Source: Rhodocyclaceae bacterium
GTDB taxonomy: Bacteria; Pseudomonadota; Gammaproteobacteria; Burkholderiales; Rhodocyclaceae
Assembly (NCBI GenBank): GCA_018262775.1
Contig: JADFDU010000033.1
Coordinates: 129,725 to 185,191, forward strand
Direction of reading: 5' to 3'
DNA length: 55,467 nt
Shown: positions 35,658-46,452 of the stretch, one piece after another
Position numbering within the stretch: position 1 is the first letter of the stretch
Layout: each line of letters begins with the position of its first letter
Position numbers and translations under genes: made by a program
The notes under the pieces: generated by a model
The model's input: the letters and a program-made list of their open reading frames with translations, nothing else
Told to the model about the DNA's origin: nothing
Database searches by the model: none

Positions 35658-37229
35658 ATGAGACTGCTCGACGAACCCATCGACTTTACGCCGCAGCCTG
35701 GTAATGCCGGGCCGGTGTGGTCGGGACGCGCCGCCGACGGCGCCGAATTGCAGCGTTTCGCCATCGCCGCCCACCGCGCCGGTGGCCGCCTTGCTGCGCT
35801 GTGGGGTGCCGACGAGCGGCAGCGTGGCGGTGGCTTCGGCCTGCATTGCGTATTCGGCCTCGACGCGGGCCATGCCTGGGTTCGCCTCGAGCTGCCGGCA
35901 AAAAACCCCGCCTACCTCGATTTGGCCGGCATCTTCCCCGCCGCCAACCGCATGCAGCGGGCGGCGCGCGATCTGGTCGGCATTCATTTCGAAGGCGGTC
36001 CAGGTGGCGGAGATGCGCGCCCCTGGCTGCGCCATGGCGCCTGGCCGGCGGACTGGTTTCCGCTGCGCCATGACGCAGGCCCGGCGGACGACTTTCCGAA
36101 TCCGCCCAGCGACTATGCCTTCGTCCAGGTGGGCGGCGAGGGCGCCCACGAAGTTCCCGTCGGCCCCATCCATGCCGGCACCATCGAGCCGGGTCACTTC
36201 CGCTTCTCGGTGATCGGCGAACGCGTGCTGCGCCTGGAGCAGCGCTTCGGTTACGCGCACAAGGGAATTGAAAAGCTGTTCATCGGCAGCAGCATTGCCG
36301 ATGGCGCGCGACTCGCCGGCCGCATCTCGGGGGACTCGACCTGCGCCTATGCCTGGGCCTATGCTGCGGCCGTCGAGACGGCCTGTGGCACTAACCCGCC
36401 GCCACGCGCCCTCATGCTGCGGGCGTTGATGCTGGAGCGCGAGCGCGTCGCCAACCACCTTGGCGATCTGGGCGCGCTCGGCAACGATGCCGGGCTGGCG
36501 TTCGGCTTGTCCCAGTTCATGCGCCTCAAGGAAGACTGGCTGCGCCTGCACGGCACGCTCTTCGGCCACCGCTTCATGATGGACCGCATCGTGCCCGGCG
36601 GCACGGCGCTTGATCTCGATGCGCCCGCCCTGCGCGCCATCATCGACCAGTGCGACGTCATCGGCCGCGAGGTAAAGGCGCTGCGGAAAATTTACGACGA
36701 ACATGCCGGCCTGCAGGACCGCTTCCAGACTACCGGCGCCATGGATGCCGACCTGGCGCGGGAATGGTCGATGACCGGCCTCGCCGCCCGCGCCACGGGC
36801 ATGATCCTCGACGCACGCGTGCACCGCCAGGGCTACACCCCGCCGCCGCCCTATGCGGCCCTCGGCGTGCGTCCGGCGACGGATGTTCGCGGCGATGTGG
36901 CGGCGCGCGTGGAAGTGCGCTTCGACGAAGTTTTCGAGTCGCTGCGGCTGCTGCGGGAGATCGCCGTCGGGCTGCCCGACAGCGAAGTGTGCGTGGACAT
37001 CGTGCCCGTTGCGGATGCGCACGGCCTCGGCGTCGTCGAAGGCTGGCGCGGCGAGGTGCTGGTCGGCGTGGCGCTCGACGGCGCGGGCCGGCTGGCCCGC
37101 GTCCATCCGCATGATCCGTCCTGGCAGGCCTGGCAGGCGCTGGAACATGCGGTGATGAAGGACATCGTTCCCGACTTCCCGCTCATCAACAAGTCGTTCA
37201 ACCTTGCCTATTCTGGGCACGATTTATGA
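35658..37229 (+). CDS. hyfG: Ehr large subunit (HyfG-like NuoC-NuoD fusion lacking NiFe cysteines)
   Basis: The 523-residue protein has an N-terminal NuoC/30-kDa-like region (about 40-165) joined to a hydrogenase-large-subunit/NuoD domain (PVGPIHAGTIEPGHFRF, GYAHKGIEKLF). In [NiFe] hydrogenases the metal is held by two CxxC motifs. Here the first position reads RISGDST (S224 and S227 replace both cysteines). The C-terminal DPCxSC reads NLAYSG (A517 and G520 replace both). All four ligands are missing, so hydrogenase activity is not expected. This is the defining feature of Ehr-type complexes. It is co-transcribed with hyfF (2 bp gap). Confidence 0.9.
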   Translation: MRLLDEPIDFTPQPGNAGPVWSGRAADGAELQRFAIAAHRAGGRLAALWGADERQRGGGFGLHCVFGLDAGHAWVRLELPAKNPAYLDLAGIFPAANRMQRAARDLVGIHFEGGPGGGDARPWLRHGAWPADWFPLRHDAGPADDFPNPPSDYAFVQVGGEGAHEVPVGPIHAGTIEPGHFRFSVIGERVLRLEQRFGYAHKGIEKLFIGSSIADGARLAGRISGDSTCAYAWAYAAAVETACGTNPPPRALMLRALMLERERVANHLGDLGALGNDAGLAFGLSQFMRLKEDWLRLHGTLFGHRFMMDRIVPGGTALDLDAPALRAIIDQCDVIGREVKALRKIYDEHAGLQDRFQTTGAMDADLAREWSMTGLAARATGMILDARVHRQGYTPPPPYAALGVRPATDVRGDVAARVEVRFDEVFESLRLLREIAVGLPDSEVCVDIVPVADAHGLGVVEGWRGEVLVGVALDGAGRLARVHPHDPSWQAWQALEHAVMKDIVPDFPLINKSFNLAYSGHDL

Positions 37230-37257
37230 ACATGAGCGAGCAGCTACATGGTTGCTT

Positions 37258-37282
37258 CCTCTCCCCCGCTTGCGGGGAGAGG
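37258..37282. repeat. CTCTCCCC palindrome between hyfG and hyfI
   Basis: CCTCTCCCC (37258-37266) and GGGGAGAGG (37274-37282) pair around CGCTTGC. It resembles a common proteobacterial dispersed palindrome (from memory). It occupies most of the 76-bp gap before hyfI. Confidence 0.65.
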
Positions 37283-37305
37283 GGGCAGAAACAGGAGCAG
37301 ATGCC

Positions 37306-37824
37306 ATGATCCCCATGCTCAGGCGCATTCTGCGCACCGGCATCGTCACCGAGAAGCGGCCCGAGCCCGCTAAGTTGGCAGACTCGACAGAGCCGGCAGA
37401 AGTCGCGCGCCTGCATGAAGACATCCTGCACATCCTCGGCCGGGCGCTGACCATCCGCCAGGTCGATGCCGGTTCCTGCAACGGCTGCGAACTGGAGATT
37501 CACGCCCTCAACAACCCCTACACCAACCTGGAAGGGTGCGGCATCAAGTTCGTCGCCAGCCCGCGCCACGCCGACATGCTGCTGGTTACCGGCCCGGTGA
37601 CGAAGAACATGGAGAACGCGCTGAAGGTCGCCTATGACTGCACGCCCGATCCGAAGCTGGTGGTGGCGGTGGGCGACTGCGGCTGCAACGGGGGTATCTT
37701 CGGCAAGAGCTATGCGAGCTGCGGCGCGGTGGAGAACGTCATTCCGGTGGATGCGCGCGTGCCCGGCTGTCCGCCGACGCCGGTTGCGCTGCTGCGCGGC
37801 ATCCTCGCGGCGGTGCGGCGCTGA
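37306..37824 (+). CDS. hyfI: Ehr small subunit (HyfI/NuoB-like 4Fe-4S protein)
   Basis: The 172-residue subunit belongs to the NuoB/HyfI family. Its four cluster-binding cysteines are intact: the pair in GSCNGCELEI, one in GDCGCNGG and one in VPGCPPTP. They bind the proximal 4Fe-4S cluster (N2 equivalent). ATG 37306 is preceded by AGGAG at 8 nt. Thus electrons can reach the large subunit even though that subunit has no NiFe site. No HyfA/NuoI-type ferredoxin subunit and no HyfD are encoded nearby, giving a six-gene B-C-E-F-G-I layout like Ehr operons. Confidence 0.93.
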   Translation: MIPMLRRILRTGIVTEKRPEPAKLADSTEPAEVARLHEDILHILGRALTIRQVDAGSCNGCELEIHALNNPYTNLEGCGIKFVASPRHADMLLVTGPVTKNMENALKVAYDCTPDPKLVVAVGDCGCNGGIFGKSYASCGAVENVIPVDARVPGCPPTPVALLRGILAAVRR

Positions 37825-37953
37825 CGGACGATCCTCCGCGCAAGTCGCACATACCGCAGCCGCCGGCACGGCCTTGCATCCCATCCGCAAGCGGGCGGCA
37901 ATGCGCGCCCTGCGATGCATGAGAACGGGTCCTGGCGCAAGGGCGACGACGCA

Positions 37954-39153
37954 ATGCTGACCGACAGGCAAATCATCTATATCGCCGCCTTCCTGCGTGC
38001 GCTGGCCACCGGCATGGCCGGCGTGCTGCTGGGACTGACTTTGGCGCGGCAGGGGTTTTCCGCCGCCGCCATCGGCATCGTGCTCTCGGCCGGCCTGGTC
38101 GGTGCGGCGCTGGCGCTGGTCGTCGTCACCTGGGCGGGCGATCGCCTCGGGCGGCGGCGCTGCCTGTTCTGGCTGTCGCTCCTTGGTGCCGTCGGCGGGT
38201 TGGGCACGGCGCTGGTGTCCGCTGAGCTGGCGATGGCCGCGGTGGCCTTCGTCGGCACACTGAACGGCATGGGCCGCGATCGCGGCGCCGCGCTGGTGCT
38301 GGAGCAGGCCATCCTGCCGGCAACCACCGATGACGCCGGCCGTACCGTCACCTTTGCCCGCTACAACGTGCTCACCGACATCGGCCATGCGCTGGGCGCG
38401 CTGCTGGCGGCGGCGCCGACGCTGCTGGTTGCCGCGGGCGTTGCCGAAATGGCGGCCTACCGCGCCATGTTCCTGCTCTATGCGCTGCTGCTTGCTGCCG
38501 GCGCGCCGCTGGCGCTGAAGCTCTCGGCCGCTGCCGAAACCGCCGTGGCCGGTCCGCCGCAGCCGGTGTCGCCGCAAAGCAAAAAAATCATCTGCAAGCT
38601 CTCCGCGCTGTTCGCCGTCGACAGCATCGCCGGCGGCTTCCTTGGTTCGGCGCTGCTCTCCTACTACTTCTTCGAGCGCTTCGCCGTGTCCGCCGCGCTG
38701 ATCGGCACGCTGTTCTTCGTTGCGCGCGTGCTCAATGCCCTCTCGCATCTCGGCGCGGCGTGGCTGGCGGCGCGCATCGGCCTGGTGAACACCATGGTGT
38801 TTACGCACATCCCCTCGAGCATCCTGCTCGCCGCGGTGGCTTTCGCGCCGAACTTCTGGGTGGCGGCGCTGCTGTTCCTGCTGCGTGAGGGGCTGGTGGA
38901 GATGGACGTGCCGACGCGCCAATCCTACGTCATGGCGGTGGTGCGGCCAGAAGAGCGCACCTTCGCCGCCGGTGTGACGCATCTGGTGCGCGTCGGCGGC
39001 TGGGCGGTGGCGCCGGGCTTCGCCGGTTGGCTGATGCAGGCCGCGTCGCTGGCCGCCCCGCTCTTCATCGGCGCCGGCATGAAGATTGCCTACGACCTGC
39101 TGCTGTGGCGGGCGTTTCGCAAGATCGAGCCGCCGGAAGAGCGTAAACCCTGA
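37954..39153 (+). CDS. MFS transporter
   Basis: The 399-residue protein has about 12 TM helices in two halves separated by a hydrophilic loop (residues ~185-215). The loop 2-3 motif of the superfamily is recognisable as GDRLGRRRC. Helix-breaking residues are common (GxGxALV). ATG 37954 was chosen (AAGGG upstream); ATG 37915 would add 13 polar residues. The substrate is unknown. It lies 129 bp after hyfI, so co-transcription with the Ehr operon is possible but not certain. Confidence 0.8.
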   Translation: MLTDRQIIYIAAFLRALATGMAGVLLGLTLARQGFSAAAIGIVLSAGLVGAALALVVVTWAGDRLGRRRCLFWLSLLGAVGGLGTALVSAELAMAAVAFVGTLNGMGRDRGAALVLEQAILPATTDDAGRTVTFARYNVLTDIGHALGALLAAAPTLLVAAGVAEMAAYRAMFLLYALLLAAGAPLALKLSAAAETAVAGPPQPVSPQSKKIICKLSALFAVDSIAGGFLGSALLSYYFFERFAVSAALIGTLFFVARVLNALSHLGAAWLAARIGLVNTMVFTHIPSSILLAAVAFAPNFWVAALLFLLREGLVEMDVPTRQSYVMAVVRPEERTFAAGVTHLVRVGGWAVAPGFAGWLMQAASLAAPLFIGAGMKIAYDLLLWRAFRKIEPPEERKP

Positions 39154-39154
39154 G

Positions 39155-39172
39155 TCCCGGTGTCGACCGGGA
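39155..39172. terminator. Short hairpin between convergent MFS and phosphatase genes
   Basis: A perfect 7-bp stem TCCCGGT / ACCGGGA with loop GTCG lies right after the MFS stop. No T-run follows, so function as a terminator is uncertain. Confidence 0.35.
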
Positions 39173-39190
39173 GATCAAACCCGCCGGGAA

Positions 39191-39934
39191 TCATTCTCCG
39201 CTGATCAGTCGCCATGCCAGCCGCTCGGGCAGTCCCGCAGCGAGGATCTTTCTCGCGGCCGCGTGGGCATCATAGGGCACGCGGAAATGGGTGAGTGTGC
39301 CGCTTGCGGCATCGTGAATGGCATAGCAGGCGGCCGGGTTGCCGTCGCGCGGCTGGCCGACGGCGCCGACGATGATCAGCCAGCGGCAGTCGTCGCCGAG
39401 TGGAATCGGCACGCCCGGCATGGGCGGGAAGGCGCGCGGCATCTCCCCGGTCTCCGCGAAATACACCAGGGGGAGGTGCACATGGCCGATGAAGATCGTG
39501 CGTGCCGAGGTGGCGGCAAACGATGCCGCGGCTTCCTCCGTGCCGGTGACGTAGGTCCACGCTTCGGGCTGGTCGGCGCTGGCATGCACGTACAGGCGGT
39601 CCGCCTCGGTGATGGACAGGGGCAGGCCGGCGAGGAACTCCCGCTCGCGCGCGCCGAGCAGCTTGCGCGTCCAGTAGATGGCGTCGCGCGGGGTAAGGCT
39701 CATTTCATGCAGGGAGCCGCCGAGGCAGGCAACGTCGTGGTTGCCGCACACGACGGGCGCGCCCTGCGCGGCCAGTTCGGCGACGATGTCCAGGCAGGCG
39801 AGCGGATCGGCGCCGTAGCCGAGCAGGTCGCCGAGAAAGGCGAAGCGATCCACCCCCTCGTGGCGCGCGTGCGCAAGGCAGGCCTGCAGGGCCTCGAGGT
39901 TGCTGTGGATGTCGGCGAACAGGGCAGTGCGCAT
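39191..39934 (-). CDS. Calcineurin-like metallophosphatase family protein
   Basis: The 247-residue cytoplasmic protein of the YfcE/MJ0936-type phosphodiesterase family has dinuclear metal motifs in order: DIHSNLEAL (residues ~8-16), GDLLGYG, GNHD and, later, GHVHLPL. ATG 39934 (MRTALFADIHSN) was chosen because the family starts directly before the first motif. The substrate is not predictable by eye. It is convergent with the MFS gene. Confidence 0.9.
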   Translation of the reverse strand: MRTALFADIHSNLEALQACLAHARHEGVDRFAFLGDLLGYGADPLACLDIVAELAAQGAPVVCGNHDVACLGGSLHEMSLTPRDAIYWTRKLLGAREREFLAGLPLSITEADRLYVHASADQPEAWTYVTGTEEAAASFAATSARTIFIGHVHLPLVYFAETGEMPRAFPPMPGVPIPLGDDCRWLIIVGAVGQPRDGNPAACYAIHDAASGTLTHFRVPYDAHAAARKILAAGLPERLAWRLISGE

Positions 39935-39994
39935 GCCATCTTCCGCTACGGGATGGCACATCATGCCCCACCGCGCGTGCGCCGTCGATGCCGC

Positions 39995-40027
39995 AAAAAA
40001 ACAAGCCGGCGTGGTCGGCGCCGGCTT
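39995..40027 (-). terminator. Intrinsic terminator of the 80-residue unknown gene
   Basis: Read on the minus strand, a 9-bp stem (AAGCCGGCG / CGCCGGCTT) with a 7-nt loop is followed by GTTTTTTT, a good rho-independent terminator. It lies about 90 bp beyond the stop of the gene at 40115-40357 and before the metallophosphatase start. Confidence 0.8.
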
Positions 40028-40078
40028 TGAAGAACCCTGGCCAGAGGGGAGGTCAGGGTGAGGAGGACGGGATCGCGC

Positions 40079-40107
40079 GGGTCTAGGGTCTAGGGTTTAT
40101 AGGGTCC
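40079..40107. repeat. Short GGGTCTA-like tandem repeat
   Basis: GGGTCTA occurs twice in tandem, followed by degenerate GGGTTTATA and GGGTCC units. It lies just past the stop codon of the 80-residue gene. It is low-complexity; no function is visible. Confidence 0.5.
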
Positions 40108-40114
40108 ATGGGGC

Positions 40115-40357
40115 CTAATAGGCCAGATGCCCTTCGGTCTGCGGCTGGCGGCTGCGATAGACGCGGAACGAGGCCACGGCGAACTGGTACAGGTCGAGCG
40201 TGTTGAATTGCGGATAGGCCGTGCGCGCCGCGCGGTAGACGATCCATTCCATCGGCAGGCCTTGCGGCGGCTGGCGCTTGAAGACGTGCTCGATGCAGGC
40301 GTAGGCCTCGTCGAAAAGGGCTCTCAGCTTGAGGTTCTTGCGGCGATTGGTCTGCAT
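40115..40357 (-). CDS. Unknown 80-residue cytoplasmic protein
   Basis: No family is recognised with certainty. The protein starts MQTNRRKNLKLRALFDEAY, is predicted mostly helical, carries one cysteine in the first quarter (YACIEHVF), and ends with a basic segment (FRVYRSRQPQ). It has a strong ribosome-binding site (AGGAGAG, 4-5 nt before ATG 40357), its own intrinsic terminator, and an inverted repeat in the divergent promoter region. These argue that it is a real, independently transcribed gene. The small soluble basic character would fit a regulator or adaptor, but nothing more can be said. Confidence 0.72.
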   Translation of the reverse strand: MQTNRRKNLKLRALFDEAYACIEHVFKRQPPQGLPMEWIVYRAARTAYPQFNTLDLYQFAVASFRVYRSRQPQTEGHLAY

Positions 40358-40441
40358 GCTGCTCTCCTGGTGCAGTGTGGCTTGCATGAATTATCGGCCG
40401 GATGAAGTCATCCTGTAGATCGGGAACACCCTGTTTTTCAT

Positions 40442-40458
40442 GTAGGAAATTGTCCTAC
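40442..40458. promoter_or_regulatory. Inverted repeat in divergent promoter region
   Basis: GTAGGA and TCCTAC flank AATTG, a perfect 6-bp dyad in the 174-bp region between the divergent 80-residue gene and the glycerate kinase gene. Dyads of this size are typical of dimeric regulators; no regulator is known here. Confidence 0.4.
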
Positions 40459-40531
40459 GCGGTTGCTCTGCCTGACCTTTGGCAAGGGCATCTGGGGGTA
40501 TGCTTGACGCGACATACGGAATTCAGGATCC

Positions 40532-41596
40532 ATGCAAATGGCCCATGCGCCGCGGACACTGCTGACGAGACTCTTCCACGCCGCCGTGCGCGCCGCCGAT
40601 GCGGCGGCTTGCGTGCCTCAGCACCTGCCACCCCCGCCACCAGGCCGCACCCTGGTAATCGGCGCCGGCAAGGCGGCCGCGGCGATGGCGCGGGCGGTGG
40701 AGGATCACTGGCCGGGTGCGGTGTCCGGCCTGGTGGTGACGCGCTACGGCCATGGCGTGCCCTGCGAACGCATCGAGGTAATCGAGGCAGGGCATCCGCT
40801 GCCGGACGCAGCCGGCCGTGATGCCGCGGCGCGCATGCTCGCCGTGTTGCGGGGGCTGACTTCCGACGACCTGGTGCTGGTGCTGATGTCCGGCGGCGGT
40901 TCGGCGCTGCTGGCGCTGCCGTGGGAGGGCATCACGCTGGCCGACAAGCAGGCGGTGAACCGTGCCCTGCTCAAGAGCGGCGCCGGCATCGGCGAGATGA
41001 ACTGCGTGCGCAAGCACCTGTCCGCCATCAAGGGTGGACGCCTGGCGATCGCGGCCTACCCGGCGCGCGTGGTGACGCTGGTGATCTCCGACGTGCCCGG
41101 CGACGATCCGGCCGTAGTGGCCTCCGGGCCGACGCTGGCGGACCCGACCACCTGCGCGGACGCGCTGGCGATCCTGGAGAAATACCGCATCGATGTGCCG
41201 CATAACGTGCGTGCGGTGCTCGAATCCGGCGTCAGCGAGACGCCCAAGCCGGGCGACGTGCGCTTTGCCCACTGCGAGACGACGGTGACGCTGCGCGGGC
41301 AGGGGCGCGGCGGGCGCAACGCGGAATTCCTGCTGGCCCTGGCACTGGCCCTCGACGGCCATCCCGGCATCCACGCCCTCGCCGGCGACACCGACGGTAT
41401 CGACGGCACGCAGGACAACGCCGGCGCGCTGCTCGGGCCGGACACGCTGGCGCGTGCCGCCGCCCTCGGCGTCGACGCCAAGGCGCGACTGGCGGACAAT
41501 GACGGCTATGGGTTTTTTGCCGCGCTGGACGATCTGCTCGTCAGCGGGCCGACGCGCACCAACGTCAACGACTTCCGCGCGATCCTTATTACCTGA
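40532..41596 (+). CDS. Glycerate 2-kinase (MOFRL family) with apparent internal deletion
   Basis: The 354-residue protein matches the GckA/TtuD glycerate kinase along its N-terminal domain (VIGAGKAAAAMARAVE, LMSGGGSALLALP, GEMNCVRKHLSAIKGGRLA, ISDVPGDDPAVVASGPT) and its C-terminal MOFRL part (GRGGRNAEFLLALALAL, GDTDGIDGT, ADNDGYGFF, GPTRTNVNDFRAILI). Family members are about 415-425 residues. The segment between ETPKPGDVRFA and ETTVTLRG, normally about 60-65 residues including the linker and the LSGGE motif, is missing in frame. It would convert glycerate to 2-phosphoglycerate downstream of glyoxylate; activity is doubtful. ATG 40538 is an alternative start with better spacing from AGGA. Confidence 0.85.
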   Translation: MQMAHAPRTLLTRLFHAAVRAADAAACVPQHLPPPPPGRTLVIGAGKAAAAMARAVEDHWPGAVSGLVVTRYGHGVPCERIEVIEAGHPLPDAAGRDAAARMLAVLRGLTSDDLVLVLMSGGGSALLALPWEGITLADKQAVNRALLKSGAGIGEMNCVRKHLSAIKGGRLAIAAYPARVVTLVISDVPGDDPAVVASGPTLADPTTCADALAILEKYRIDVPHNVRAVLESGVSETPKPGDVRFAHCETTVTLRGQGRGGRNAEFLLALALALDGHPGIHALAGDTDGIDGTQDNAGALLGPDTLARAAALGVDAKARLADNDGYGFFAALDDLLVSGPTRTNVNDFRAILIT

Positions 41597-41638
41597 CCGC
41601 CCTCGCCCTGCTGGCGCAGAGTGGGTTGGGGTGAGGGG
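41597..41638. repeat. Degenerate GGTTGGGGTGAGGGG-type intergenic repeat
   Basis: The 42-bp gap between the convergent glycerate kinase and receiver genes contains GGTTGGGGTGAGGGGT, which I remember as the tail of common betaproteobacterial dispersed palindromes related to the CTCTCCCC element at 37258. It is weakly supported. Confidence 0.3.
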
Positions 41639-42006
41639 TCATTTCCCCAGCGCCGCCGCGACTTTCTCCAGAAACTCGGCAGGATGGAAGGGCTTGGCGA
41701 TGTAGCCGTCGCAGCCGGCGGCGAGGATGCGTTCCCTGTCGCCCTTCATGGCGAGCGCGGTGAGGGCGACGATCTTCAGCTTCGCCATAGCCGGGTCGGC
41801 GCGCAGGCGGCGGGTGGCCTCGAAGCCGTCGATGCCGGGCATCTGGATGTCCATCAGCACCAGATCGGGCCCGTGCTCGCCGGCAAGACGGACGCCCGCT
41901 TCGCCGTCGGTGGCAGCCAGCACGGTGTAGCCGGCCTTCTCCAGCAGCACTGTGGCGAGCTTGAGGTTGACCCGATTGTCATCGACAACGAGGATGGTGA
42001 GCATGG

Positions 42007-42010
<4 letters not shown>
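41639..42010 (-). CDS. Single-domain CheY-like response regulator
   Basis: The 123-residue stand-alone receiver domain has the acidic pocket VVDDN, phospho-acceptor aspartate in LVLMDIQMPGIDG, conserved Thr/Ala in IVALTALA and the lysine in GYIAKPF. Its ATG overlaps the stop of the hybrid kinase (ATGA), so it is the last gene of the operon and probably the terminal receiver of the phosphorelay or a shuttle to another output. It has no output domain. Confidence 0.92.
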
Positions 42011-45232
<3,222 letters not shown>

Positions 45233-45243
<11 letters not shown>

Positions 45244-46285
45244 GGCTGTCGTGGATATCGCGCCAGCGTTCGGCACAGCGACCGAAAAAGGCGAGCACTT
45301 GCGGGTCGAAGTGGCCGGGTTGGGTGCGGCTGTCGCCGACGGTGATGATCTCGACTGCCCGCTCGTGCGTGAAAGGCGGTTTGTAGGGGCGCCTGGAGCG
45401 CAGGGCATCGTAGACGTCGGCGATGTTCATGAGCCGTGCCGTGAAGGGGATAGCTTCGCCGCGGATCCTGTTCGGGTAGCCGCTGCCGTCCCAGCGTTCA
45501 TGGTGGCTGAGGGCGATCTCGGTACCCATCCTCGTGTAGGGCGAGCCGCCGCGTTCGAGGATCTTGGCGCCGTAGGCAGCGTGGCTCTTCATGACCGCCC
45601 ATTCCTCCGGGGTGAAGCCGCCCGGCTTGAGCAGCACCGCATCGGGGATGGCGATCTTGCCGATGTCGTGCATCGGACTGGCGTGGAAGATTTCTTCGCA
45701 GAAGCGTGCGTCCATGCCCATTTCCTGCGCCATGTCGCGACAGTAGTAGCTGATGCGCTGGACGTGCGCGCCGGTCTCCTCGTCCTTGAACTCGGCCGCC
45801 CGCACCATGGTGAAGATGGTGTCCCTGTAGGCGGCTTGCAGTTCCTGTGTCCGTTGGGCCACCTGTTCCTCGAGCAGGCGGTTGTGCTCGGCGAGGAAGT
45901 TCTGGTATTCCTTCAGGCGCAGCATGTTGCGCACCCGCACCCACAGCTCGGAGCGGTCGACCGGCTTGTTGAGGAACTCCTCGGCGCCCATGTGCAGGGC
46001 ACGCAGGCGCGAGTCGCGATCTTCCAGGGCGGTGACCATGATGACGGGGATGGCTTTCGTGCGCGCGTCCTGCTTGATATGGCCGGCTACCTCGAAGCCG
46101 TCCATTTCCGGCATCATGATGTCGAGCAGGATCAGGTCCGGCAGCCGTTCCTGCAGCTGCGCCAGGCATTCTTTGCCCGAGAGGGCGATCATGATGTCGT
46201 AGCCCTCGGCCTTGAGCTGGGCCTCGAGTACGCGGATATTGCGGAGGTCGTCGTCGACGATCTGGATCAGAGCCGGTTTGCTCAT
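45233..46285 (-). CDS. Response regulator with HD-GYP c-di-GMP phosphodiesterase domain
   Basis: The 350-residue protein has an N-terminal receiver (VDDD, phospho-aspartate in LILLDIMMPEMDG, lysine in FLNKPVD), a coiled-coil linker (~125-150) and an HD-GYP domain with the metal motif MHDIGK and the signature HHERWDGSGYP. All canonical residues are present, so it is likely an active phosphodiesterase hydrolysing cyclic di-GMP. It is the first gene of the three-gene signalling operon, with a GGGAGG ribosome-binding site and a sigma-70-like promoter upstream. Confidence 0.94.
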
Positions 46286-46311
46286 ACATCCTCCCTTTTG
46301 GCTAGATTATG

Positions 46312-46340
46312 CTTTTACTTCCATACTATCAATATGTCAA
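46312..46340 (-). promoter_or_regulatory. Sigma-70-like promoter of the HD-GYP signalling operon
   Basis: On the minus strand TTGACA (46340-46335) and TAAAAG (46317-46312) are 17 bp apart in an AT-rich patch, about 27 bp upstream of the HD-GYP start. The -35 is perfect and the -10 matches four of six. Confidence 0.5.
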
Positions 46341-46452
46341 GTAAATGAAATGCTCAAGTAGAGCCGCGCACGGGCAGGCACGCCGCAACCTGTGTTAACC
46401 CGCATTGCCAACATGGACTCCTCGCTATTAGCATCCGTCAGACGGAGGAAAT

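Noticed and set aside
35658..37824. Interpretation as a functional [NiFe] hydrogenase
   Set aside because: All four metal-ligating cysteines of the large subunit are replaced and no maturation genes are present.
40478..40500. Possible sigma-54 promoter (TGGCA) upstream of the glycerate kinase
   Set aside because: The downstream TTGC element is missing at the required spacing.
41250..41290. Frameshift as cause of the short glycerate kinase
   Set aside because: Frame is continuous on both sides and the missing residues are not encoded in another frame; the DNA itself is absent.
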